DNA of 64,000 bases from Chitinophagales bacterium (GTDB taxonomy: Bacteria; Bacteroidota; Bacteroidia; Chitinophagales; Saprospiraceae), in the NCBI GenBank assembly GCA_013297745.1, contig JAAFIM010000002.1, forward strand, positions 62,001 through 126,000, read 5' to 3'. Below the pieces are notes generated by a model. It was given only the letters and a program-made list of their open reading frames with translations, did no database searches and was not told the origin of the DNA. Shown piece by piece: positions 53,043 to 62,067 of this stretch. Position 1 is the stretch's first letter, and each line of letters opens with the position of its first letter. Made by a program: the position numbers and the translations under genes.

Positions 53043-53687
53043 TTACCAATCTTTTTCAATTTCCTTTTTGCTCTTTTTAGCTTCTTGCTCTTTTATCTTT
53101 TTCTGAGCATTTTTATCCTCGTTCTCCACCAATTCCATCATTTTCTCCTCTTCTGTGGGTGGTTTTTTCTCCTCTTTGGGTGGAGCGGGTTTTTGGTCTT
53201 TTTCTTTGTCGTCGTTGTTTTGGTTGTCTTGGTTCTGCTGCTGTTTTTGTTGTTGCTGCTGTTGTTGTTGCTGTTGCATTTGGCGGAGTGCATACGCTAA
53301 GTTATTCTTAGTGTCCGCATCTTGTGGATTAGCGCGCAGGGCATTTTTATAAGCATCGGCAGCTTTTTGATAATCTTGTTTTTGCAGGTAAGAATTGCCC
53401 AGATTGTGGAAAGTATGGGCTTTTTCCGTATCTGTTTGAGCCGATTTGCTGGCATTTTCGTAGGCTTTGAGCGCGTCATCGTACTTTTTTTGTTGATACA
53501 GCGTATTGGCCAGATTGTAATTGGCTTTGAGTGAGGTCGGATTTTGTAGCGACAACTGCTGATAGATTTGCGCCGCCCCGCTAAAATCCCCTTTTAGATA
53601 GCTTTCCGTAGCGCGCAATAATTGCTCGTGCTCGCTTTGCCCATAAGCCAAAGAAGTCGTGAGTAGAAAAATATAGGTTGTTTTCAT
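53043..53687 (-). CDS. BatC-like TPR protein with polyglutamine tract
   Basis: 214 residues. Signal peptide to about AYGQ; three TPR repeats (ATESYLKGDFSGAAQIYQ, ANTLYQQKKYDDALKAYE, GNSYLQKQDYQKAADAYKNALRANP); then a run of about ten Gln interrupted by Lys, and a charged tail with MMELVENEDKNAQKK. TPR plus Q-rich plus this tail resembles BatC of the Bat aerotolerance operon, but no BatA/B/D genes are adjacent. Confidence 0.8.
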   Translation of the reverse strand: MKTTYIFLLTTSLAYGQSEHEQLLRATESYLKGDFSGAAQIYQQLSLQNPTSLKANYNLANTLYQQKKYDDALKAYENASKSAQTDTEKAHTFHNLGNSYLQKQDYQKAADAYKNALRANPQDADTKNNLAYALRQMQQQQQQQQQQKQQQNQDNQNNDDKEKDQKPAPPKEEKKPPTEEEKMMELVENEDKNAQKKIKEQEAKKSKKEIEKDW

Positions 53688-53788
53688 TGTTTTTAATCTT
53701 TTGGGTTAGAAAATATGTTGCAGCATTAGCTACTGCCTATTAGAAGTAATTTTCTATAGCAAAAATACAATATTCTATTGTTATAGAT

Positions 53789-53828
53789 AAAAAACTTCTA
53801 TAGCGCAGCCAAAGAAGTTTTAAAAAAA
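53789..53828 (-). terminator. Terminator-like hairpin downstream of the 193-residue gene
   Basis: AAAACTTCT..AGAAGTTTT hairpin, T tract on the minus strand. Very similar to the hairpin at 55260-55296. Confidence 0.7.
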
Positions 53829-53845
53829 TCATACTAGATAAGCCA

Positions 53846-54427
53846 TTAAAAATATAATGACAAATCATTGTTAGTTAATTGATTATCATTTTCTTTGGGC
53901 TCTAATGGAATAATAAAGTTATAAAGTTCGTCATTATCCAAAGGATTATTTTCTAAATAAGTAAATAACAAAGCGAAATCAGAATAAAATCGGTAGATAT
54001 TTGCAGTCCAAAAAGAATTACCTTCCAGAAAAGCCTCTTTATCTTGTTTATGCAAATTAACTTTTAATATTTTTAAAAGTTTAGCAATCTTTTGAGCATT
54101 TTTTTGAGCGCTTTTTCCTTTTTTGGGACTTAATAGGTCAACTATTTGATTTTCAAACTCAGCAATTTTGGTTGCTATTTCATTAAGTTTATTTTTAGAA
54201 GAAGCTACAAAACGCAAGTCATCCTCTTTAAAAGAATAAACCTTATTTGTGGCAGTATCCAATAAAATAGGGATTCTATTATATTTTAGAACACCTAATT
54301 TCCAAAAATTGCCTTTATCTTTTAAAAATTTATTAGAATAAGGTTTTACCTCTTCACAAGGATTAAATAAAAAAATTTTAGTTTGATAAGGAGCTAAAAG
54401 CCCCTGAGGAATTATTGTTGAAGTCAT
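53846..54427 (-). CDS. Hypothetical protein, 193 aa, possible partner of deaminase-like protein
   Basis: Soluble, no signal peptide. It starts 6 nt after the stop of the deaminase-like gene, so it is the distal gene of a two-gene unit. RIPILLDTATNKVYSFKEDD recalls short beta-rich immunity folds, and the C-terminus is acidic. By position it is the candidate immunity or accessory protein. No family recognised. Confidence 0.62.
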   Translation of the reverse strand: MTSTIIPQGLLAPYQTKIFLFNPCEEVKPYSNKFLKDKGNFWKLGVLKYNRIPILLDTATNKVYSFKEDDLRFVASSKNKLNEIATKIAEFENQIVDLLSPKKGKSAQKNAQKIAKLLKILKVNLHKQDKEAFLEGNSFWTANIYRFYSDFALLFTYLENNPLDNDELYNFIIPLEPKENDNQLTNNDLSLYF

Positions 54428-54433
54428 AATAGA

Positions 54434-55216
54434 TTAGAATTGTTTAGCTTTTAAAAAATTAGAAAATTGTTGTTTTTCACTATTTTTTAAATCCACTGTA
54501 CTATAATCAAAAGTAAATTCTACTTGTACTTGCGGAATTTCTTTTAATAACAAATCCCTACAGGACAGTTTATTTGAGTTATTATGATTATCGCTATCGC
54601 AGGGTTGTAATTCAGAGTAACACTTTATAAACTTTATTTCTTTCAGTAAAGCAAAACGCGTTTTTAAAGCATCAATTAACAACTCTTCTGCGTGTTGGTG
54701 AGTTATGGGATTACTTATACGCATCAAAAACTCATTTTGTTCATTTTCTGGATTTAAAAATTCTATAAGAGCTATATTTCTTGCATCTGTTGGTTTAAAA
54801 TCTCCTGCAACACACTGAAAACAATCATTTTCGAAATTATTAAAATTAGTATTTAAGTGCAAATTATTATCTAAATTATTTTGCCATTTTCGCCTAAATT
54901 CTTTAACTAATATGGCTAATGGGCTACTCCCGTATGGTATTTTTTTATAAGAAGCTTCTGGTAATTTTAATTTATTCAAGAAAGGTTGGATTTCAGGATA
55001 ATTAGTAAAAATTTTTATTTTTTTAATTTCTCTAATAAGCTGTTCTTTTTCTTTATAGTTTAAAGAACAGTTTAATAAAAATAGCTCTTCTAATTGTTTA
55101 GATAATTCAGATTTTTTTTGTATGGCTATAAGTTCCGATTGCTCTTCTGGTTTAAGTACCTCTCCCTGTAGAAGTCTAAAAACAAAACTTTGATAGATAA
55201 TAAAATTTTTAGACAT
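54434..55216 (-). CDS. Putative nucleic-acid/nucleoside deaminase-like protein
   Basis: 260 residues from ATG 55216. An upstream TTG (55234) lies within a TATCTTTGC promoter and cannot be the start. The C-terminal third shows a zinc-deaminase pattern: HAE at about 175-177 (Zn ligand and catalytic Glu), then ELQPCDS with PC at 205-206, and a third ligand Cys at 219. The gap between the two Cys (12 residues) is longer than the usual two to four. An N-terminal helical, charged region of about 100 residues has no known domain. Toxin-type deaminases with long PC-C insertions exist, hence moderate confidence. Confidence 0.6.
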   Translation of the reverse strand: MSKNFIIYQSFVFRLLQGEVLKPEEQSELIAIQKKSELSKQLEELFLLNCSLNYKEKEQLIREIKKIKIFTNYPEIQPFLNKLKLPEASYKKIPYGSSPLAILVKEFRRKWQNNLDNNLHLNTNFNNFENDCFQCVAGDFKPTDARNIALIEFLNPENEQNEFLMRISNPITHQHAEELLIDALKTRFALLKEIKFIKCYSELQPCDSDNHNNSNKLSCRDLLLKEIPQVQVEFTFDYSTVDLKNSEKQQFSNFLKAKQF

Positions 55217-55221
55217 ATCAC

Positions 55222-55233
55222 TTTTTTGCTGCA
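55222..55233 (-). promoter_or_regulatory. Promoter -7 element of the deaminase-like operon
   Basis: TATCTTTGCAGC on the minus strand, about 10-20 nt before the ATG at 55216; implies a short leader. Confidence 0.55.
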
Positions 55234-55259
55234 AAGATACGATATTTTTTAAATATTCA

Positions 55260-55296
55260 AAAAAAAACTTCTTCAGCGCGCGGCTAAAGAAGTTTT
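55260..55296 (-). terminator. Terminator of the atp operon
   Basis: On the minus strand AAAACTTCTT, 13-nt loop, AAGAAGTTTTTT, starting 26 nt after the atpG stop. Confidence 0.8.
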
Positions 55297-55321
55297 GGAT
55301 ATTTTTGGAGTATGGTAGCGA

Positions 55322-56212
55322 TTATGCGCCTTCGAGAGCGGCCACACCGCCGATAATCTCGGTCAATTCTTTGGTGATATTTTCTTGACGTGCTTTGTTA
55401 TAGCTGATTTTCAACCCTTTGAGCAATTCTTCGGCATTTTCAGACGCTTTATCCATTGCTGTCATACGCGCGCCGTGTTCGGAAGCTGTAGTATCAATAA
55501 TGGTTTTGTAGAATTGAGTTTTGAGGATAGTAGGCACGAGATAAGACAAAATTTCGGTTTGATTGGGTTCAAATATGAAATCTGCTGTCATTTCGCCCTC
55601 TTTTTTGGCTACTTTTGGCACAGGTAAAAACTGTTCTACTTTGAAAACTTGAGTAGCTGCATTTTTGAACTGTGAATACACAATATCTACCATATCGTAG
55701 TTTGTATTTTCAAAAGCAGTCATCAACGTATCGCTTACTGTTTCTGAATGGCTAAAAGCAAAATCTTTGCCCACCAATTCTACATAATCAGAAATGATGT
55801 TGATATCAGCATAACGTTTGCGGATATAATCGTAACCTTTTTTGCCAATGCACAAAATAGAGAGTTTGCCCGCTTTGCGCAAATCTGCATATTTAGTATC
55901 TATAAGATGGACTATAGTTTTGAGCAAGCTGGAATTGAAACCACCACAAAGCCCACGACTAGAAGTAATGAGTACGATTATACCTTGTTGCAAAGGTCTT
56001 TGAATAGCAAATTTATTTTGGTCGTCGTTGTCTGCGCCAGCCAAAATGTTGGACAACATAGCTTGCAGTTTATTGGCATAAGGGCGAAGTTGGGTAATGG
56101 CTTGTTGGGCGCGGCGCAATTTGGCTGCTGCCACCATTTTCATCGCTTTGGTAATCTGCTGGGTAGAAATTACCGAGTTGATACGCTCGCGTACTTCTTT
56201 GAGATTGGCCAT
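55322..56212 (-). CDS. atpG: ATP synthase gamma subunit
   Basis: 296 residues. Central rotor shaft of F1. N-terminal MANLKEVRERINSVISTQQITKAMKMVAAAKLRRAQ and C-terminal RMTAMDKASENAEEL, ITKELTEIIGGVAALEGA are diagnostic. Last gene of the atp run and followed by a terminator. Confidence 0.97.
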   Translation of the reverse strand: MANLKEVRERINSVISTQQITKAMKMVAAAKLRRAQQAITQLRPYANKLQAMLSNILAGADNDDQNKFAIQRPLQQGIIVLITSSRGLCGGFNSSLLKTIVHLIDTKYADLRKAGKLSILCIGKKGYDYIRKRYADINIISDYVELVGKDFAFSHSETVSDTLMTAFENTNYDMVDIVYSQFKNAATQVFKVEQFLPVPKVAKKEGEMTADFIFEPNQTEILSYLVPTILKTQFYKTIIDTTASEHGARMTAMDKASENAEELLKGLKISYNKARQENITKELTEIIGGVAALEGA

Positions 56213-56231
56213 AAATGGAGATTCTTTTTTT

Positions 56232-56272
56232 ATAAAAAAGTGCTAACGTATTCGCACACGCCAGCACTTTTG
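56232..56272 (-). other. Hairpin between atpA and atpG
   Basis: AAAAGTGCT..AGCACTTTT arms with a loop of about 20 nt in the 78-nt intergenic gap. Could be a partial terminator or mRNA-stability element. Confidence 0.5.
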
Positions 56273-56290
56273 TATGTGGATAAAAAAATG

Positions 56291-57895
56291 CTATTTGAAT
56301 TGAGGAGCAAGTTCTTTGGATGCTGCTTCCAATTTTGCCAAATCGTCATCGTTGAGTTTGCCAGCGCGGAAGTTTTTGAGTACATCAGGGTGGCGAGTGT
56401 CCAAAATAGACATCAACATTTTTTCAAACTCACGCACTTTGTTGATAGCTACATCGCGCAACAAACCTTTGGTACCCAAGTGAATGATAGCAACTTGTTT
56501 TTCTACCGAAACGGGCGAGTATTGGGGTTGTTTTAGGATTTCTACGTTGCGGAAACCTTTATCCAAAATAGATTTGGTAGCTGCGTCCAAGTCCGAACCG
56601 AATTTAGCGAAAGCTTCCAACTCTCTAAACTGCGCTTGGTCGAGTTTCAAAGTACCAGATACTTTTTTCATCGACTTGATTTGAGCGTTACCACCCACGC
56701 GAGATACGGAGATACCCACGTTGATAGCGGGGCGAATACCAGAGTTGAATAGGTTAGATTCCAAGAATATCTGACCGTCCGTAATAGAAATTACGTTGGT
56801 AGGAATATAAGCGGAAACGTCCCCTGCTTGGGTTTCGATGATAGGCAAAGCGGTCAAAGAACCACCACCTTTCACGAGTGGATTGCCGTTAGCATCTTTT
56901 GCGTTTTTCAACGATTCGGGCAAGTCGTTCATATTGCGCGCAATCTCGTCGCGGGCGATGATTTTGGCAGCGCGTTCCAACAAGCGAGAGTGCAAATAGA
57001 ATACGTCACCAGGATAAGCCTCGCGGCCTGGAGGACGACGCAACAACAAAGAAACCTCGCGATATGCAACCGCTTGTTTTGACAAGTCATCATAAACCAC
57101 CAAAGCGGGGCGACCTGTATCGCGGAAAAATTCGCCAATAGCTGCACCTGCAAAAGGCGCATAAAATTGTACTGGAGCAGGGTCAGAAGCAGCAGCAGAT
57201 ACGATAACTGTATAAGCCATAGAGCCATTTTCTTCCAATACACGAGCCACTTGTGCTACAGTAGAAGCTTTTTGTCCAATAGCTACATAGATACAAAATA
57301 CAGGCTGGCCTTTGTCATAATATTCTTTTTGATTTAGAATAGTATCCACAGCAATAGCTGTTTTGCCCGTTTGACGGTCGCCGATAATCAACTCGCGTTG
57401 TCCGCGTCCGATAGGAATCATCGCATCAATCGCTTTGATACCTGTTTGCAACGGTTCAGCTACAGGCTGGCGGAAGATAACACCAGGAGCTTTGCGCTCC
57501 AAAGGCATATCATAAGTTACCCCTTTGATAGGACCTTTACCATCAATAGGACGACCCAAAGGATTAATAACACGACCCAAAACACCTTCGCCTACTTGTA
57601 TAGAAGCGATTTTGCCTGTGCGTTTTACTTTATCGCCTTCTTTTATTTTTTCGGCTGCACCCATCAATACCAACCCCACATTATCTTCTTCAAGATTAAG
57701 TGCTATCGCTTGGATACCTGATTCGGTAAATTCTACCAATTCACCCGCAGAAACATTGGATAAACCATATACGCGAGCGATACCGTCACCCACTTCTAGC
57801 ACTGTGCCTTCTTCTTCAAGTCTAGCTTTTGAGTCAAAGCCTGAAATTTGCTCCCTTAGGATGGCAGATATTTCATCTGGTCTTACATCAACCAT
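56291..57895 (-). CDS. atpA: ATP synthase alpha subunit
   Basis: 534 residues. Walker [10 protein letters not shown], Walker [21 protein letters not shown] and the N-terminal [14 protein letters not shown]. Non-catalytic nucleotide-binding subunit of F1. Starts 6 nt after atpH. Confidence 0.98.
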   Translation of the reverse strand: MVDVRPDEISAILREQISGFDSKARLEEEGTVLEVGDGIARVYGLSNVSAGELVEFTESGIQAIALNLEEDNVGLVLMGAAEKIKEGDKVKRTGKIASIQVGEGVLGRVINPLGRPIDGKGPIKGVTYDMPLERKAPGVIFRQPVAEPLQTGIKAIDAMIPIGRGQRELIIGDRQTGKTAIAVDTILNQKEYYDKGQPVFCIYVAIGQKASTVAQVARVLEENGSMAYTVIVSAAASDPAPVQFYAPFAGAAIGEFFRDTGRPALVVYDDLSKQAVAYREVSLLLRRPPGREAYPGDVFYLHSRLLERAAKIIARDEIARNMNDLPESLKNAKDANGNPLVKGGGSLTALPIIETQAGDVSAYIPTNVISITDGQIFLESNLFNSGIRPAINVGISVSRVGGNAQIKSMKKVSGTLKLDQAQFRELEAFAKFGSDLDAATKSILDKGFRNVEILKQPQYSPVSVEKQVAIIHLGTKGLLRDVAINKVREFEKMLMSILDTRHPDVLKNFRAGKLNDDDLAKLEAASKELAPQFK

Positions 57896-57901
57896 AATTT
57901 A

Positions 57902-58462
57902 TTAGAAATTTTTGATATAAAGATTTTCACTAAATTTATTTTCCAACGCGCCGATTTTGAAAGCTATACTTGCGTCATAGACTTGGTCGGCAAAATATAA
58001 AACGAAACCACCCATTAAAGCTGGATTGACTTCTTTGACCAATCGTACTGAAGTATCCAATAGTTGGGCTGCTTGAAACTCAGCAATAATGCTGTTGGCT
58101 AAATCATCGCCGATAGGTTCGGCTGTCACCAAACGAGCGCGGCTAATATGCTGGGCTGTAAGATACAATTCTTCAAACTCGGTGCAAATATCCAATAGAT
58201 ATTTTTCCCGTTTGTGTTCTACAATGATATTGATTGTTTGCAAAGTTTCTTGACTAGCTTTATCTTTCAACAAAGAAGCAAAAACGTTTTGTTTGCGGTC
58301 AACACCAATAATAGGACTTTTTAGAAAATTGCGAAACTCTTCGTTATGACACATTTTTTCTAACATCTGCACTTCTCCAAAAATTGCTTCCAATTTATTT
58401 TGGCTTTGCGCTATATCAAACAAAGATTGGGCATAACGATGAGCTATTTTAATAACTGACAT
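57902..58462 (-). CDS. atpH: ATP synthase delta subunit
   Basis: 186 residues. IAHRYAQSLFDIAQ at the start, VDRKQNVFASLL and the C-terminal VNPALMGGFVLYFADQVYD are typical. Connects F1 to the peripheral stalk. 6 nt gaps on both sides. Confidence 0.95.
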   Translation of the reverse strand: MSVIKIAHRYAQSLFDIAQSQNKLEAIFGEVQMLEKMCHNEEFRNFLKSPIIGVDRKQNVFASLLKDKASQETLQTINIIVEHKREKYLLDICTEFEELYLTAQHISRARLVTAEPIGDDLANSIIAEFQAAQLLDTSVRLVKEVNPALMGGFVLYFADQVYDASIAFKIGALENKFSENLYIKNF

Positions 58463-58468
58463 AAGCGG

Positions 58469-58993
58469 TTAGTTTTTAGCTGCCAAACGTTGTTGTTTAA
58501 ATTCTTGTACCTTTTGGCTAACAAAAGCATCGTGCTTGCCTTCCAATTCTTGCTGAATCACTTGACGAGCTATACCCAAGGAGATTTTGCCAATTTCGTT
58601 GAACAAAGAAATTTCCATTTCTTGACGGCGGTTAGCAATTTCTTCTTTAGCTGCTTCTACCATTTTGCGGGTAGTTTCTTCGGATTTAGATTTAGCTTCT
58701 TCCACAATCCTTTCGCGCAAAGCTTCAGCTTCGCGGATGATTCTAATGCGTTCTTCGCTAGCTTGTTTAAGCAATTCTTCGTGTTTGGAATGAATAGCTT
58801 TCATTTCCTCTCGGGCTTTTTCTGCTTGATGTAAAGCTTCGTCTATGTGTTTTTCGCGATTTTGTAATGCGTTTATGATAGGTTTGAAAGCCACTTTACC
58901 CAATACAAACCAAACCAATAAAAACACTATAGAAGTCCAAAACAACAAGCCGAAGCTGGGGTTCATTACTGAAAAGTCTGCCAAAAATAGCAT
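58469..58993 (-). CDS. atpF: ATP synthase subunit b
   Basis: 174 residues. N-terminal membrane helix (LLFWTSIVFLLVWFVLGKVAFKPI) followed by a long charged coiled coil. Peripheral stalk of FoF1. Confidence 0.95.
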   Translation of the reverse strand: MLFLADFSVMNPSFGLLFWTSIVFLLVWFVLGKVAFKPIINALQNREKHIDEALHQAEKAREEMKAIHSKHEELLKQASEERIRIIREAEALRERIVEEAKSKSEETTRKMVEAAKEEIANRRQEMEISLFNEIGKISLGIARQVIQQELEGKHDAFVSQKVQEFKQQRLAAKN

Positions 58994-59108
58994 AATTCTT
59001 TATAGTTTTTTGTGTTGTATAAAAAAATGTTGTTAATTTCTTTGTTTTAGATAAAAAAGCAAGCCCGCAACCAACCGTTGCGCGCTCGCCCTTTTCTTTT
59101 GGTTTGGA

Positions 59109-59321
<213 letters not shown>

Positions 59322-59358
59322 TTATATGTGAAAATAATAAAAATACGTGTTACTTAGT

Positions 59359-59533
59359 GGATAGGGCTGGGCTTGAACCAGCTAATTTTAGTTTCAGATT
59401 ATACACCCGCACAGCTATCGCGGTATGTGTGTATAGCTTAGGACCGTTATAGTTACGTTAGAATTGCTGTTATTTTTTATACAAAAAATATCGCTGTTGC
59501 CTCTTTTCTAAATTTTACCCGACGTTCCTATCC
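59359..59533 (-). ncRNA. tRNA-like RNA carrying the 23S rRNA helix 69 hairpin
   Basis: Acceptor GGATAGG/CCTATCC and T arm GCTGG-TTCAAGC-CCAGC close a 175-nt RNA. Inside is the array core (GATATTTTTTGTATAAAAAAT then AACAGC). Where the other members show an anticodon hairpin, 59437-59457 reads CGTAACTATAACG followed by GTCCTAAG: 21 nt identical to universally conserved 23S rRNA helix 69 and its 3' flank (E. coli about 1910-1931). A hairpin TATACAC..CCGC..GCGG..GTGTATA follows. The 5' side has GTCGGGTAA, as just downstream of H69 in 23S, here placed before it. It lies between atpE and the T9SS gene. No D arm. Confidence 0.72.
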
Positions 59534-59588
59534 TTATAAAAGGGCTAGTTTTTATACAAGCCCTATATTTTTGAGGCTAATAAAACCT

Positions 59589-60353
59589 TTATTCTATAAC
59601 CACTTTTTGTACAAATGAACTTTTATCGTTCTGTATTTTGCAAAAATAAACCCCAGCATTCAAATGGCTTAGGTTAATTTCTTTGTTCTCGTTGGCAGCT
59701 AAGCTGATAGCGTTTTTCTCCGAATGTACAATTTTACCCGTAACATCCATTATGTCAATGCTCAAATTGGCTATATCCGCTCTAAAAACAAGATTTAATT
59801 TTTCTTGTGCAGGATTGGGATACAATTTGAAATCATTGGCAGAAATTGTTTCTACCACAGAAGTAGCAGAAAATCCTGAAACAGAAATATCATCTAGATA
59901 ACTGCTATTTGCAGCCACAGAATTATCTGTGTAATTACGTTTAAATAAAATACGAGAGTTGCCGTTGAAGCCTGCACCAAGCTGGTATTGTTGATATTGC
60001 CAATAGCCCGATTGCCCCGTACCGTTAGTACCCACACTACGTATGAAATTTCCATTTGCGTCTTGTAAATCCGTAGTTATAGACGAGTAGCGATTATCGG
60101 TTTGATATATCCAAAGACTAATGTAGTTAGTCGCTGCTGGTAAATTGACTGCAACATATAACTCTTCACTATAAGTTAAATCATACATTCCTCCACCTCC
60201 GCGAGGGGTTAAATTGCCGCCTTGCGAACCTACAATAGCTCCCTGCCCAACCCAAGGGCTACTTAATGGATTTTCAAAATCTTGGGTAATAGTTTGCGCA
60301 GTTGCTGTACCCAACACCAATACAGCGGAGAAAAATAATACGTTTTTTTTCAT
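59589..60353 (-). CDS. Secreted protein with T9SS C-terminal sorting domain
   Basis: 254 residues. Signal peptide (MKKNVLFFSAVLVLGTATAQT); beta-rich middle; C-terminal type A sorting domain (FKLYPNPAQEKLNLVF, GVYFCKIQN..QKVVIE). Sent across the outer membrane by the type IX system. It is oddly located between atpB and atpE, with 74 nt to atpB. Confidence 0.88.
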   Translation of the reverse strand: MKKNVLFFSAVLVLGTATAQTITQDFENPLSSPWVGQGAIVGSQGGNLTPRGGGGMYDLTYSEELYVAVNLPAATNYISLWIYQTDNRYSSITTDLQDANGNFIRSVGTNGTGQSGYWQYQQYQLGAGFNGNSRILFKRNYTDNSVAANSSYLDDISVSGFSATSVVETISANDFKLYPNPAQEKLNLVFRADIANLSIDIMDVTGKIVHSEKNAISLAANENKEINLSHLNAGVYFCKIQNDKSSFVQKVVIE

Positions 60354-60427
60354 TATTATAAATTGCTATAAAAATTGATAGCTATGTGATACAAGCTCAA
60401 TAAAATTCAAATGCTAATAATTGTACG

Positions 60428-61711
60428 TTAGTGGTGTGCTGCGCCCTCTTCGTGAGCGTGTTCTTCGTGGTGATGTTCTTCTACTGCCGAACCAATGTAC
60501 AAAGCAGTCAACAAGGTAAAGATAAAGGCTTGCAAGAAAGCAACCAATAACTCCATAAAGTTGAGTGCGAATACAAAAGGCACTGCTATAGCTATACCAC
60601 CAGGACCTCCGCCCAATTGACCTGTGCTATTGAATATAAATATCAAACTAACCAAGCTCAAAATGATAATGTGTCCTGCTGTGATGTTGGCGAACAAACG
60701 GATGAACAAAGTGATTGGTTTTAAGAATATACCAATAACTTCTATCGGGGTCAAAATCACCTTCACGAAAGCTGGAACGCCGGGCATCCAGAAAATGTGC
60801 TGCCAATAATGTTTGTTGCCGCTGAAATTTACCACCAAGAAAGTAAAGAAAGCCAATACTATGGTTGTACCCAAATTGCCCGTTACGTTGGAAGAACCAG
60901 GGAAGAAAGGTACTAAACCGATTAAGTTGTTAATCAAAATAAAAAAGAACAAAGACAATAAGAAAGGGAAAAAACGCTCCCAACTTTTTCCTATACCAGG
61001 TTTGGCTACTTCGTCGCGCAAAAACACGATAACAGGCTCTAATAAAGATTGAATGCCTTTGGGCGACTGGTGATGGCGAACTTCATAAGCTGTAGCTACG
61101 CGTTTGAATATGAAAAACATCAATAAAAACGCCAAAAACATACTAAATACGTTCTTTGTGATAGAAAAATCATACCAAGAACTCAACCCTTGTATAGAAC
61201 TTGCCGCCTCCAACTCGTAGCTGTTATTGTCAAAACTCAATATGAACGCTTTTTTGCCCTCTTTTACGTCCGCGTGGTTGTGGGCGTTGGCATCAGCGTG
61301 GTGATTATGCACCCCGTTGGAATCTACTGTGGTGTGATTATCGCCTGATTGTCCGCCAATTTTTGGCGCGCGTACGGTCAAATCTACTGTGCCCGTTTTG
61401 CCAAAGTTTTTAATTTTGTACAAAGTGCCGTGGTGCATCATATAGCCATCAATAGCGTGCTGTCCGTGATGAAAGGCGCTTGACATAGCAAAGAAAAATC
61501 CTTCAGCCGAATAAGCCATACAAGGCAAAGGCAAATGTACATCGCCAAATATATGAAAATCATGAGCGTCGCCGATGTGGTGCATAGTAGCATTGACAGC
61601 GGTCACTTTCATGTCTTCGCCCTCTTTGGCTGGCCCACCTGCATAAGCAGAGTTGGCAAATAAGGAGATAAACAACAGCATAAAAGCTGCTAAAATAGTA
61701 TTCGTTTTCAC
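60428..61711 (-). CDS. atpB: ATP synthase subunit a with N-terminal extension
   Basis: 427 residues from GTG 61711. The frame is open to 61804 but the extra part includes the promoter (TACCTTTGC at 61774-61782). A signal-like helix and a histidine-rich periplasmic domain (about residues 30-170) precede the typical a-subunit helices with LFIRLFANITAGHI (essential Arg) and the C-terminal MELLVAFLQAFIFTLLTALYI. The extension is common in Bacteroidota AtpB. First gene of the atp region. Confidence 0.93.
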   Translation of the reverse strand: MKTNTILAAFMLLFISLFANSAYAGGPAKEGEDMKVTAVNATMHHIGDAHDFHIFGDVHLPLPCMAYSAEGFFFAMSSAFHHGQHAIDGYMMHHGTLYKIKNFGKTGTVDLTVRAPKIGGQSGDNHTTVDSNGVHNHHADANAHNHADVKEGKKAFILSFDNNSYELEAASSIQGLSSWYDFSITKNVFSMFLAFLLMFFIFKRVATAYEVRHHQSPKGIQSLLEPVIVFLRDEVAKPGIGKSWERFFPFLLSLFFFILINNLIGLVPFFPGSSNVTGNLGTTIVLAFFTFLVVNFSGNKHYWQHIFWMPGVPAFVKVILTPIEVIGIFLKPITLFIRLFANITAGHIIILSLVSLIFIFNSTGQLGGGPGGIAIAVPFVFALNFMELLVAFLQAFIFTLLTALYIGSAVEEHHHEEHAHEEGAAHH

Positions 61712-61773
61712 CTGACTAATTGTTTTATAGACGATTATATGGTTTGTAAGTTGTATTTGTATCAATTTCGGGC

Positions 61774-61782
61774 GCAAAGGTA
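61774..61782 (-). promoter_or_regulatory. Promoter -7 element of atpB
   Basis: TACCTTTGC on the minus strand, about 63 nt before the GTG start. The 61712-62067 gap is a divergent promoter region; on the plus strand TACTTTTGC stands at about 62018-62026. Nothing else visible. Confidence 0.65.
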
Positions 61783-62067
61783 GCTGTTTTTTTTGTTTCA
61801 CCAAAAAAAATTTTGTTTTTTCTCCTTTTTTTACTTTTTTTTAGAATTTTTAATAAGAACAGACTTCGTTTTTATTTTTTGAGCGTATTTTTTTAACAAA
61901 TAATTTAGTTTTTTGTTTGCAAACAGCTATTTTTTCTCGGCAAAATGATATTTTTATAAAATTTTGTACGGATAGCATTATTTGTTTAATTTATTAGTTG
62001 ATATTTGAAAAAAAACCTACTTTTGCGGTTGAAATTTTTCCCTACACCTCAATTATGCTTTTTGTAT

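Noticed and set aside
53085-53352. Leucine/cysteine-rich plus-strand frames
   Set aside because: They are antisense shadows of the polyglutamine tract in the BatC-like gene.
59359-59533. tmRNA
   Set aside because: It has a tRNA-like end but no tag reading frame, no typical tmRNA 5' sequence or T-arm sequence, and is only 175 nt.
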